Of a stretch of DNA of 33,013 nucleotides, positions 1 to 7,096 are shown piece by piece. A model generated the notes under the pieces. That model was not told the origin of the DNA. It did no database searches and worked only from the letters and a program-made list of their open reading frames with translations. The stretch lies in IMG/VR virus record IMGVR_UViG_3300031687_000061, positions 1 through 33,013 of that record; one strand, 5' to 3'. The stretch comes from a virus. A program made the position numbers and the translations under genes. Numbering within the stretch: position 1 is the stretch's first letter; each line of letters begins with the position of its first letter.

Positions 1-3
1 ATC

Positions 4-120
4 TCATACTGTCATTTTGGATACACCCAGTTCTTTAGACAGCAGGCGTTGCGTAAGGGAATGCTTGCTACGAAATAGCCTTAAATCTTCAGGGGTGATG
101 GGATCAAACTTTGAAGACAT
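4..120 (-). pseudogene. Short HTH-like ORF, possibly a broken Cro/C1-type regulator
   Basis: The reading frame from ATG at 120 gives 38 residues. It contains a helix-turn-helix-like stretch (SLTQRLLSKELGVSKMTV) of the XRE/Cro kind. It ends at a TGA (6-4) exactly where such proteins usually continue into a WE-containing recognition-helix end, so it looks truncated or interrupted, although the window edge prevents a check. There is no well-placed ribosome binding site; the nearest purine run (AAAAGG) is about 14 bases upstream of the ATG. It points away from the head operon and shares its upstream region with the promoter at 126-155. It could be a decayed repressor or a very short real protein. 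Confidence 0.35.
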
Positions 121-125
121 TTTAG

Positions 126-155
126 TTGACAACACCTTTTAAAAGCTCTTATAAT
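126..155 (+). promoter_or_regulatory. Consensus sigma70 promoter for the packaging/head operon
   Basis: TTGACA at 126-131 and TATAAT at 150-155 both match the sigma70 consensus exactly, with an 18-base spacer. The expected start site is near 162, upstream of the first packaging gene. The near-palindrome GTTGACAAC (125-133) covers the -35 box and could be an operator half-site. The hexamers are seen directly; promoter activity is inferred. Confidence 0.8.
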
Positions 156-160
156 ATTAA

Positions 161-220
161 TTACGGGTTCGCTTCCGTAAATGCGACATGATACCTGATC
201 CCCTGTTGGGGATAAGGTAT
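161..220 (+). promoter_or_regulatory. Two tandem hairpins at the 5' end of the predicted late transcript
   Basis: The first hairpin is TTACGG (161-166) with CCGTAA (175-180). The second is ATACCTgATCCCC (191-203) with GGGGATaAGGTAT (208-220), a 12-bp stem with one mismatch and a tgtt loop. No U-run follows, so neither looks like an intrinsic terminator. They lie just after the expected start site, which suggests a leader RNA role such as antitermination or transcript protection, or a packaging or binding site at the DNA level. Confidence 0.5.
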
Positions 221-275
221 ATCACTGTTTAGTTCTCTTTCAACGTTTAAGTACTCTTGTGCCTGGAGAATAAAA

Positions 276-551
276 GTGTCGGATAAGTTCAACACAGTTG
301 CACCTGAGTCAGTTAACAATAACAATACTCAAAGACCTTCTACTGCACTTACACCCAAAGGCGGGGTAAACAAAGGCTCCGAATGGAAAAACCGGCAGAG
401 TCGCGAAGCCAAAAAACCAAAAAACAGGGATGGGCTTCCCGGCCATAACGCAGCAATGCGGAAGGTAAGAGCAAAGTTTCGTACAGGAAAAACCTTAAAT
501 CCCGAAGAAAAAGCACTACTTGCTAAGATGAAAAGCATGATAAATGATTGA
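276..551 (+). CDS. Small basic protein of unknown function
   Basis: This is a 91-residue protein starting at GTG, with GGAG seven bases upstream. It is polar and strongly basic in the middle (KGGVNKGSEWKNRQSREAKK), with a possible helix at the C terminus (residues 72-90). I do not recognise the family. It is the first gene after the strong promoter and overlaps the small terminase gene by 8 bases, so it is probably translationally coupled and may act in packaging or DNA binding. That role is inferred from position only. Confidence 0.7.
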   Translation: MSDKFNTVAPESVNNNNTQRPSTALTPKGGVNKGSEWKNRQSREAKKPKNRDGLPGHNAAMRKVRAKFRTGKTLNPEEKALLAKMKSMIND

Positions 552-1143
552 TGAGATCCTTGAAGAATATGAAAACCTCACGGATCAAGAGAAGCTCGGG
601 ATTCCGCTGGACAACATGCGGCATGAGATCTTCTCCGTCCATGTGGCAACTGGAAGAAGCCTTCCAGATTCTTATCGTGCAGCGTTTGGCTTACCAGAAG
701 GAGGCCAAGTAGGAAGTAGACCTTCTGCTCTTGTTAAACGACAAGACATTCGTGTCCGTATCGGTCACATCGCTGTTCAAAGAGCAGAGATGGTCATCAA
801 CAGGTCGCTGCTGACCGAGAAAAACATACTTGATGAATACGCATGGGGAGTTCGTAACGCCAGAGAGCTAAACCGTTACAAAGATCACAAGGGATACCTT
901 GATAGCCTTGCGCGCATTTTTGGTTTATTCTCAGAGTCTGAAAGTAAGAATGAAATGGCAAACAGATCCATCGAAGAACTTCGCCTAGAAGTCAAGATGC
1001 TGGAGGATGAGTTTGGACCAAGCGGAGGAATACAAGAATCTCCAGCGCAAGGCGCAGATTCTGCGCGAGATATCACGCCGGAAGCTGGAGAACTACAAGC
1101 CCTATCTGAAGCAGATGGAGTTCCACAAGGTAGGAAGCACTAA
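544..1143 (+). CDS. terS: Probable terminase small subunit
   Basis: This 199-residue protein lies directly before the large terminase. Residues 20-130 have the layout of small terminase subunits: an N-terminal helical part that reads like a putative HTH (TGRSLPDSYRAAFGLPE), then RQDIRVRIGHIAVQRAE and a long helical segment typical of oligomerisation regions. Small subunits recognise phage DNA and regulate the large subunit's ATPase. The last ~45 residues are Gly/Ala/Glu-rich, and their DNA also encodes the start of TerL in another frame. The call rests mostly on position and length; sequence similarity is weak. Confidence 0.65.
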   Translation: MIDEILEEYENLTDQEKLGIPLDNMRHEIFSVHVATGRSLPDSYRAAFGLPEGGQVGSRPSALVKRQDIRVRIGHIAVQRAEMVINRSLLTEKNILDEYAWGVRNARELNRYKDHKGYLDSLARIFGLFSESESKNEMANRSIEELRLEVKMLEDEFGPSGGIQESPAQGADSARDITPEAGELQALSEADGVPQGRKH

Positions 1144-2413
1144 ACGAGAACGGTGCTTTATGGCTGGAAATCAGCTCGGGAAAACCCTTTCAGGCGGCAT
1201 GGAAATGGCTATGCACTTGACGGGAAACTACCCGGATTGGTGGGAAGGCCACAGATTTACACACCCAATTAGAGCATGGGCTTCAGGGAATAGCTCCGAA
1301 ACTACCCGAGACAATCCCCAACGAGTCCTGCTCGGTGATTCACCAGAGCAATGGGGAACGGGTTCCCTCCCAGCCTCTTCAGTTCTCGAAGTAAAGCGTG
1401 CTAAAGGAGTTAGTGACTCAGCGGACATTGTTACTGTCCGGCACTCCAGCGGAGGCGTTTCTACTCTTAAATTTAAAACATATGATCAAGGTCGAGAAAA
1501 GTGGCAGGGCGTTCCAGTACACGTCGTGTGGTTTGATGAAGAGCCGCCTGCCGACGTTTATTCAGAAGGCGTGACTCGTACCAATGCAACTCAGGGCATT
1601 ACCTACATCACGGCTACGCCGCTCATGGGCATGACTCAAGTTATTCGTCTCTTCTACCCCGAAGTCTCGGACGAGGCCAAGGGCCTCGTCAAGATGACTA
1701 TTTACGATGCGGGCCATTTTAGCCCCAGTCAAATCGAAGAAATCATTGCTAAAACTCCCCTGCATGAAGTCGAAGCTAGAACTCAAGGAAAACCAATGCT
1801 GGGCGAGGGTCTTATCTTTCCTGTCCCAGAAAGTGAGTTGGTCGTTGATCCGTTCGAGATTCCGTCTCACTGGTCTAAAATTATTGGAGTTGATTTTGGA
1901 TGGGATCATCCTACTGCTGCTTGCCTTTGTGCTTGGGATCGCGATGACGACGCTTTCTATATTACTGCCGCTTACAAACAGCGCAGAGAAGTTATCGCAA
2001 TACATGCAGCAGCATTAAAAGCGTGGGGCAACTATCCAGTTGCTTGGCCTCACGATGGATACAAGCATGATCAATCTTCAGGTGAACAAATTGCAACAAT
2101 GTACAGAAATCATGGACTTAAAATGTTGCCAGATCACGCCACAAATATATCTGGTGGCTTTGGCGTAGAAGCTCCAGTGCAAGAAATGCTTGAAGCAATG
2201 CTAACTGGTAAATTTAAGATTTTCTCACATTGCAAACCTCTTTTAGACGAAATCGGTCAGTATCACAGGAAATCTGGTAAGATTGTAAAATTGTACGATG
2301 ATGTTATATCATCAGCTAGGTACGCTTGGATGATGAAGCGTTACGCTAAAACTGAAACAAAGAGATTAATGGTTGAGTCTACGGGGCTCGATTACAACCC
2401 TCTAATGAATTGA
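1007..2413 (+). CDS. terL: Terminase large subunit
   Basis: This 468-residue DNA-packaging motor has an ATPase domain with Walker A GNQLGKT (residues 54-60) and Walker B VVWFDEE (D177, E178). An RNase-H-like nuclease domain starts at IIGVDFGWDHPTA (D296) and has a later acidic pair, D431/D432. It would pump DNA into the procapsid and cut concatemers. It overlaps terS by over 130 bases. GGAGG at 1002-1006 abuts the ATG at 1007, whereas TTG at 1013 lies six bases beyond it, so TTG may be the true start. The first half is visibly richer in G+C than the second. Confidence 0.95.
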   Translation: MSLDQAEEYKNLQRKAQILREISRRKLENYKPYLKQMEFHKVGSTKRERCFMAGNQLGKTLSGGMEMAMHLTGNYPDWWEGHRFTHPIRAWASGNSSETTRDNPQRVLLGDSPEQWGTGSLPASSVLEVKRAKGVSDSADIVTVRHSSGGVSTLKFKTYDQGREKWQGVPVHVVWFDEEPPADVYSEGVTRTNATQGITYITATPLMGMTQVIRLFYPEVSDEAKGLVKMTIYDAGHFSPSQIEEIIAKTPLHEVEARTQGKPMLGEGLIFPVPESELVVDPFEIPSHWSKIIGVDFGWDHPTAACLCAWDRDDDAFYITAAYKQRREVIAIHAAALKAWGNYPVAWPHDGYKHDQSSGEQIATMYRNHGLKMLPDHATNISGGFGVEAPVQEMLEAMLTGKFKIFSHCKPLLDEIGQYHRKSGKIVKLYDDVISSARYAWMMKRYAKTETKRLMVESTGLDYNPLMN

Positions 2414-2420
2414 GGTGGCT

Positions 2421-2612
2421 ATGCTACTCGGTGGCAGCAAGCCTACACCAAAGAACGATAAACCTTGGTGGATGGTGGAAGAAGAAGTAGAGCAAGACAA
2501 ACGCATTAAAAGTGCTTTATCTGCAATGCAGACAACTATGGCTTCTAAAGCGCCAACCAATATGATGCTTCACGGTCCATCACAACCCAAATCAAAAAAG
2601 ACGGGCTACTAA
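2421..2612 (+). CDS. Small protein between terminase and portal, unknown
   Basis: This is a 63-residue polar protein. ATG at 2421 is preferred because GAGG at 2412-2415 is five bases upstream; an in-frame GTG at 2415 lacks such a site. It contains KPWWMVEEEVEQDKR and a Lys/Pro-rich tail. Its stop codon is immediately followed by the portal ATG. Small ORFs at this place are common in short-tailed phages, but I do not recognise a family and see no transmembrane segment. Confidence 0.7.
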   Translation: MLLGGSKPTPKNDKPWWMVEEEVEQDKRIKSALSAMQTTMASKAPTNMMLHGPSQPKSKKTGY

Positions 2613-4232
2613 ATGGTAAAGACTGCCAAAGAATGTAGAGATGTTTTTTCAGAAATGAAAAACAAAAGAGTTCCTTGGGAGTCTCGATACCAAGCTATTT
2701 CAGATTACCAATTGGCTAGATCTGATTTTCAGCAACAATCACGAAGTAAATCCCCTGAAGACAGCAAGATTTATGACGGAACAGCAATGGACTCATGGTT
2801 CATGCTTACAAATGCCATTCAGGCAATTCTTATTAATACTGAAACAAACTGGGTCTACCTTGATTCATTGGAAGAGTCTGAAACAACCGATGAAGAAGTT
2901 CTTTGGTTTGAAAATGCAAGGATTAATCTTCAAAATATCTTTAGGAGTGATGCTTGTCGTTTCCCAACCCAAATTAACGAAACGCTTGGCGATCTAACTG
3001 GTTATGGTTATGGAGCTATCCATTCTGGTTATGATCCATTTAAACATTCATTGTTTTTTTCTTCTAGACCCATTACCGAAATTTTCATTGATCAAGACAC
3101 AAAAGGAACTGTTGATAAGGTATTTAGGAGATATACGTTAAAAAACGAACAAGCTGAAAGAATTTTTGGAAGCAAAACGCCAGATTTAATATTAAAAGCA
3201 AATAAAGCAGGCAAGGGATTGGAGGAGATGAGTTGGTTACACACATTTAGTCCTCACCCCGATAAATACAATTCAGTTATTTCCTATCAACTCTTAGAAT
3301 CAGAAGGTGATATTGTTACAACTGAGGAGTACGACGAGCTTCCTATCCACGTTGTTCGTTGGAGAACCGATGCAGGGCAAGTCTATGGACGTGGCCCCGG
3401 GGTAATTGCGGATCCCTTTGCGCGTACCCTTAATCAGGTCGTAAAGACGTGGATTAAACAGGCTCAAAAAGCTGTTGACCCTCCACTTCTTGTATCTGAC
3501 GATGGCGTAATACAGGGACCAAAGACTACTCCCGGGGCCATCAATTTTGTAAGTTCTTATTCTCCTGGCTCAATGGAACCTATTCGTCCCCTTAATTCAG
3601 GAGCTAATTTCAGCGTTGCAAACGCTGAAATTGAGCGTCTTCAGAATTCAATTAGAAAAGCTTACCACCATGACATACTTCAAATTACTGACAGCAAAGA
3701 ACTTACTGCTTTTCATGTCCAAGAGTTAACTCAAAGAGCGCAGCAATGGATTGCTCCAGTATTCCAAAGAATTAAGGTTGAGTTAATTCAACCTATGGTC
3801 GAAAGGTCATTGAAGCTTGGTATAGAGAATAGGCTCATTCCAATGATGCCTCCTTCCTTACAAGAGAAAGGCGTTAAGGTTGTTTACATATCGCCTGCTC
3901 AAAGAGCAAATAGAATTCAAGAAGCCGAAGCAACAATGAAAGCTCTTGAAAGAATTATTGCTCTTTCTCAAGTCTATCCAGAAATGCTTGATAACTACAA
4001 TCCTGATAAGGTTGCAAAGACAATTCATAATGACTTTGCGGCGGATCCTTCAATCATGCGTACAACTAAAGAAATTAAAAAGCTAAGGAGTGATCGGGAT
4101 GAAAACAGAGCCAAAATGGCAGAGAAAGAAGAAAATTCTGAAATGCTTCAGCAAGCTCAAAGCCTGACTTCTGCGCCTGATGGCGGCGCTGAAACTGCTG
4201 ACGTTTTAAATCAACTAAGAGGAAGGTTTTAG
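2613..4232 (+). CDS. Portal (T7-like head-to-tail connector) protein
   Basis: The 539-residue length fits the T7 gp8 family. The N-terminal region has the family-like stretches YDGTAMDSWFMLTNAIQA (about residues 54-71) and DLTGYGYGAIHSGYDP (about 126-141). A Trp/Arg/Gly-rich segment (VVRWRTDAGQVYGRGPG, about 247-263) follows, then a long C-terminal helical part. Twelve copies form the ring at the unique capsid vertex through which DNA is packaged and ejected. The last ~60 residues are highly charged. It begins directly after the preceding stop codon and its TAG overlaps the next GTG by one base. Confidence 0.93.
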   Translation: MVKTAKECRDVFSEMKNKRVPWESRYQAISDYQLARSDFQQQSRSKSPEDSKIYDGTAMDSWFMLTNAIQAILINTETNWVYLDSLEESETTDEEVLWFENARINLQNIFRSDACRFPTQINETLGDLTGYGYGAIHSGYDPFKHSLFFSSRPITEIFIDQDTKGTVDKVFRRYTLKNEQAERIFGSKTPDLILKANKAGKGLEEMSWLHTFSPHPDKYNSVISYQLLESEGDIVTTEEYDELPIHVVRWRTDAGQVYGRGPGVIADPFARTLNQVVKTWIKQAQKAVDPPLLVSDDGVIQGPKTTPGAINFVSSYSPGSMEPIRPLNSGANFSVANAEIERLQNSIRKAYHHDILQITDSKELTAFHVQELTQRAQQWIAPVFQRIKVELIQPMVERSLKLGIENRLIPMMPPSLQEKGVKVVYISPAQRANRIQEAEATMKALERIIALSQVYPEMLDNYNPDKVAKTIHNDFAADPSIMRTTKEIKKLRSDRDENRAKMAEKEENSEMLQQAQSLTSAPDGGAETADVLNQLRGRF

Positions 4233-4489
4233 TGAATAACACAGTTTTTGACAAGGAAAAAGCATCACTTTACTCTGCTGTGTTTAATAATCCAGATGGA
4301 AGAAAAGTAGTTGATGATTTAATTAATTTCGTTGGTTACTTCGGGGAAGGTTTTGCAACAGACCCTTATTCTACTAGTTACAACTGCGGTCAAAGAAGAG
4401 TTGTTACCAGGATCTTGAATCTAGTAGGAATGATCCATGCGGTTGATATGGTTAATGAACTAAAAGAAAGGCAAATGATTGATGAATGA
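4232..4489 (+). CDS. Bbp19-like phage protein
   Basis: This 85-residue protein starts at GTG (4232) with AGAGGAAGG a few bases upstream. It has the two-part signature of the Bbp19 family of small podovirus proteins: FNNPDGRKVVDDLINF near the N terminus and DPYSTSYNCGQRRVVTRIL in the second half. The family is named from a Bordetella phage and sits between portal and scaffold genes; its function is unknown. It overlaps the portal stop by one base and the scaffold gene by 8 bases, indicating tight coupling in the head-assembly operon. Confidence 0.8.
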   Translation: MNNTVFDKEKASLYSAVFNNPDGRKVVDDLINFVGYFGEGFATDPYSTSYNCGQRRVVTRILNLVGMIHAVDMVNELKERQMIDE

Positions 4490-5312
4490 GGAAACAGCCG
4501 AAAGCAACGAAGACGGCGAAGTAACAGAAGTTGAATCTGCGCCTACTCCATCTTTTTTGGATGGAATAGATTCTCAATTCAGAGAAGACCCTTCTGTATC
4601 CAAGTTCAATAATGTAAACGATCTTGTTAAGGAACACGTTAATTTACAATCGATGCTTGGGCGCAAAGGCGTCATTGTTCCCAATGCTGAAGATTCTCCA
4701 GAGACTTGGAACAAATACAAATCAGAAATGGGGATTCCTGAAAACCAAGAGGGTTATGAAGTCCCTCCTGATCAAAGCAATGACGTATTTCAAAGACTTG
4801 CAGAAGCATCTTTTAATGCAAATTTAAGTTCAGATCAATACGACAAAATAGTTAATTCTTTTTCGTCCTGGCAAGAATCAGCAGACGAAAATTTATTTAA
4901 AGAAGCAGAGCTAACTACAGAAGAAAATATTTCTGGTTTAAGAAAAGAATGGGGACGATCCTTTGAGGCAAAGACCAATATTGGTGCTTCTGCTTTAAAT
5001 AAATTGACTGAAGGCAACCCTGACACCTTGGCGTCAATAGAGCTTTCAAACGGAACGCAATTAGGAAACGAACCTGCTTTCATTAAAATGATGGCAGAAA
5101 TTGGAAATTCTTTTCAGGAAAAAGGTTTGCTAGAAGGAACAAATACTAATTACGGTGCAATGAGCCCAGAAGAAGCCAACGCAAAGCTTTCTCAGATTAT
5201 GTCTGATCCAGAAAAAGCAGCGATCTTGTTTAGCCAAGAATTTCATCCTTCCAAACAAGAGCTTGTCAAAGAAAGAGAAAGATTGCTATCATTTGCATAT
5301 CCTGATAATTAA
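4482..5312 (+). CDS. Scaffolding (capsid assembly) protein
   Basis: This 276-residue acidic, helical protein lies directly before the major capsid gene. Residues 20-60 carry a pattern common to podovirus scaffolds: FLDGIDSQFREDPSVSKF followed by NVNDLVKEHVNLQSMLGRKG. The rest is charged with coiled-coil tendency and a basic C-terminal end (KQELVKERERL). Scaffolds guide capsid subunits into a procapsid and then leave. ATG at 4482 is taken as the start; a TTG at 4479 directly precedes it and has slightly better spacing from AAGG (4468-4471). Confidence 0.85.
   Translation: MNEETAESNEDGEVTEVESAPTPSFLDGIDSQFREDPSVSKFNNVNDLVKEHVNLQSMLGRKGVIVPNAEDSPETWNKYKSEMGIPENQEGYEVPPDQSNDVFQRLAEASFNANLSSDQYDKIVNSFSSWQESADENLFKEAELTTEENISGLRKEWGRSFEAKTNIGASALNKLTEGNPDTLASIELSNGTQLGNEPAFIKMMAEIGNSFQEKGLLEGTNTNYGAMSPEEANAKLSQIMSDPEKAAILFSQEFHPSKQELVKERERLLSFAYPDN
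5283..5309 (+). promoter_or_regulatory. Weak candidate promoter before the capsid leader
   Basis: TTGCTA (5283-5288) and GATAAT (5304-5309) resemble -35 and -10 boxes but have a short 15-base spacer. If active, transcription would start near 5316, just before the structured leader. The match is marginal, and readthrough from the upstream operon is an equally good explanation of capsid transcription. Confidence 0.25.
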
Positions 5313-5321
5313 TGCAATCTT

Positions 5322-5450
5322 TAGGATATCGGGTAGCTTTTACGAGTCCGATGCTTGGGTAAAGAGCCCTGCCACAGAGGCGTAAATCTGTAGGGAAAGG
5401 GTCCGATTGCGGGCAGCCCCATCCTGTTAAACTCTAAGTAAAACAGGAGG
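5322..5450 (+). promoter_or_regulatory. Structured 5' leader of the major capsid gene, possible translational switch
   Basis: This 143-base gap holds several complementary segments. A closing stem pairs AGGAT (5323-5327) with ATCCT (5421-5425). ATCGG (5328-5332) can pair with either copy of CCGAT (5348-5352 or 5403-5407). CCCT (5367-5370) plus ACAGA (5374-5378) pair with TCTGT plus AGGG (5387-5395). GGG (5411-5413) pairs with CCC. Competing with the closing stem, TCCTGTT (5422-5428) pairs with AACAGGA (5442-5448), which masks most of the ribosome binding site AGGAGG (5445-5450). The pairing is read from the sequence; regulation is inferred. I do not recognise a known riboswitch class. Confidence 0.55.
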
Positions 5451-5455
5451 TAGCT

Positions 5456-6370
5456 ATGTCTACCCAGATTACAACTTCCTTTATTCAGGGATTTAAGCAG
5501 GGCATTGATATCCTTTCGCAACAGAAGGGTTCTAAGCTCCAGAACACCGTTCGTAATGAAATGCAGTCTTCCAAGCAGGACCATTACGACCAGATTGGTT
5601 CGACCGCTGTTGTGCAGCGAACGAGCCGACACGGCGATACGCCAATTGTCAACACGCCCCATTCGAGACGAAACGTCACGCTCAATGATTACGAGTGGGC
5701 GGATCTGATTGACCGTCAGGATCGTCTTCGACTGCTAAACGATCCAGGCAACGCTTACTCGACGAATGCTGCATATGCGATGGGACGCAAGAAGGATGAA
5801 CTTATCCTTGATGCTTTCACGAAGACGCAGACGACGGGTGAAACGGGCTCAGGAAGCGCTGGCGCAGTCAATGTTGCCTTTGGGTCGGCGAGTGGCTCGG
5901 ACGATGGTCCGATTACGGTTGAAAAGCTGATTACGGCAAGAACTTATCTTATGGCTGAAGATACCAGCGATGAAGATATGTTTTGTTGTTTAACTGCTTA
6001 TCAGATTGCTCAGCTTCTCGACGACAATCGAATCAGCAGCTCTGACTTCAATACCGTCAAGGCGCTTGTTGCTGGACAGATTGACACCTATTTAGGGTTT
6101 AAGTTTATCCAAATTGCACAGTCTGTTAATCCAAATACAGATGGTGCCGCTGATGGTGCCGCGGACAGCAATCGTCCTGTTTTCTTCTGGAAGAAGAGCG
6201 GGATCGTTCTTTCTACTGGAGTTGGCGAAGCAGGCACTTCTGCTCGAATTACTGAACGTGCGGACAAGAGCTACTCGACGCAGATTTATTACTCTGCTTC
6301 GTTTGGTTCGGCCCGAATGGAAGAAGCTAAGCTAACGATTGGTTATGCGGACGATAGTGGTCCAGCGTAA
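5456..6370 (+). CDS. Major capsid protein
   Basis: This 304-residue protein follows the scaffold gene and has a strong ribosome binding site (AGGAGG, five bases before ATG). It resembles the podovirus phage-capsid family, which is expected to adopt the HK97 fold. Typical parts are FIQGFKQGIDILSQQ near the N terminus, RRNVTLNDYEWADLIDRQD (residues 64-82), which matches the family's spine region, and a Gly/Ser-rich loop (about 125-145). Hundreds of copies form the head shell. Its DNA is visibly richer in G+C, with many CGA/CGT and AAG codons, than its neighbours, which fits high expression. It is flanked by a structured leader and a terminator. Confidence 0.88.
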   Translation: MSTQITTSFIQGFKQGIDILSQQKGSKLQNTVRNEMQSSKQDHYDQIGSTAVVQRTSRHGDTPIVNTPHSRRNVTLNDYEWADLIDRQDRLRLLNDPGNAYSTNAAYAMGRKKDELILDAFTKTQTTGETGSGSAGAVNVAFGSASGSDDGPITVEKLITARTYLMAEDTSDEDMFCCLTAYQIAQLLDDNRISSSDFNTVKALVAGQIDTYLGFKFIQIAQSVNPNTDGAADGAADSNRPVFFWKKSGIVLSTGVGEAGTSARITERADKSYSTQIYYSASFGSARMEEAKLTIGYADDSGPA

Positions 6371-6389
6371 TTAATAATTAAACGAGATT

Positions 6390-6430
6390 GAGTTCCCCTA
6401 GAGCAATGTAGTTCTAGGGGAACTCCTTTT
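6390..6430 (+). terminator. Intrinsic terminator after the major capsid gene
   Basis: A perfect 13-bp stem GAGTTCCCCTAGA (6390-6402) pairs with TCTAGGGGAACTC (6413-6425) across a 10-base loop, followed by CTTTT. It lies 19 bases after the capsid stop and should limit readthrough into the next gene. Confidence 0.9.
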
Positions 6431-6436
6431 CACATT

Positions 6437-6462
6437 TCTAGCGCGGTGTCGTGCTAGAGGAG
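6437..6462 (+). promoter_or_regulatory. Hairpin overlapping the ribosome binding site of the next gene
   Basis: TCTAGC (6437-6442) pairs with GCTAGA (6453-6458). The stem takes in the first bases of the Shine-Dalgarno run AGAGGAG (6456-6462) that serves ATG 6471. It could damp translation or protect the 5' end of a processed message. The pairing is seen directly; the effect is inferred. Confidence 0.45.
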
Positions 6463-6470
6463 AAATGAAA

Positions 6471-7016
6471 ATGGCTGTTGTTTATCAGTATTCTAGTCTT
6501 CTTACGGATGGTGCTCAGAATGGCACTGCAAACTTAACTCCAAACACGCAGTTCAGAGCATCTGTTGGCGTAAGTCACGCCAGAATGCGGCTAAAGTATG
6601 GTACTTGTCACATTCCTTTAGATGACGAATCCGCAGGCGAAGACCTTTTGTCTCTTGCTATGTTTGGAAAGAATGATCGAATTTTCAGAATCGACCTTGG
6701 TACTGGAGCTGATCTTTCTAGTGGCAATAACCTAGACATTGAAATTGGTATTTACAATGTTAATGAAGCTGGAACTATTGGCTCACTCGTAGGTAGTAAA
6801 AACAGCCTTGCAGATATTGACGCTGCGGCTGAAGTTACTTTTGGGTCTGCTGACCATACAGTTGCTGCTGCTCGTGGCATTGAGTTGTGGTCTGTTGCTG
6901 GTTTGAGTACTGCTTCTTCTGGTGGCAATTTTATTGTTGCTGCCACTAATGAATCTGGTGATGTTACAACGGCTGGCACGCTTACGTTCCAGTTCCAGTA
7001 CACCGCTGGCGACTGA
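6471..7016 (+). CDS. Probable structural (head decoration-like) protein, unknown
   Basis: This 181-residue protein is Gly/Ser/Ala/Thr-rich and predicted to be mostly beta-strand. It has its own ribosome binding site (AGAGGAG, eight bases before ATG 6471); an ATG at 6465 is too close to that site. It sits alone between two strong terminators directly after the major capsid gene, the usual position and format of an abundant decoration or head protein. No recognised domain or signal peptide is visible; the role is inferred from position and composition. Confidence 0.75.
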   Translation: MAVVYQYSSLLTDGAQNGTANLTPNTQFRASVGVSHARMRLKYGTCHIPLDDESAGEDLLSLAMFGKNDRIFRIDLGTGADLSSGNNLDIEIGIYNVNEAGTIGSLVGSKNSLADIDAAAEVTFGSADHTVAAARGIELWSVAGLSTASSGGNFIVAATNESGDVTTAGTLTFQFQYTAGD

Positions 7017-7023
7017 TTAATAC

Positions 7024-7082
7024 AAACACACAGGGGAGCGGCTCAAGCCGCTTCCCTGATGTGTTTACTTTGTTTTGTTTTT
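7024..7082 (+). terminator. Intrinsic terminator
   Basis: AAACACA (7024-7030) pairs with TGTGTTT (7060-7066), enclosing an inner GC-rich stem AGCGGC/GCCGCT with a tcaa loop. T-rich sequence (7067-7082) follows. It lies just after the stop of the putative decoration gene and isolates it from the tail block. Confidence 0.88.
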
Positions 7083-7096
7083 AAAAGGATTTAATT

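Noticed and set aside
1562-2005. 147-residue minus-strand frame within terL
   Set aside because: It is complementary to conserved TerL nuclease-domain coding sequence and has no independent support.
5322-5450. A known riboswitch class in the capsid leader
   Set aside because: I could not match the conserved cores of cobalamin, SAM, glutamine or other classes I know; it is left as an unclassified structured leader.
5321-5662. 113-residue minus-strand frame across the capsid leader and capsid start
   Set aside because: It lies antisense to the capsid gene, has no ribosome binding site or recognisable domain, and the leader is better explained by RNA pairing.
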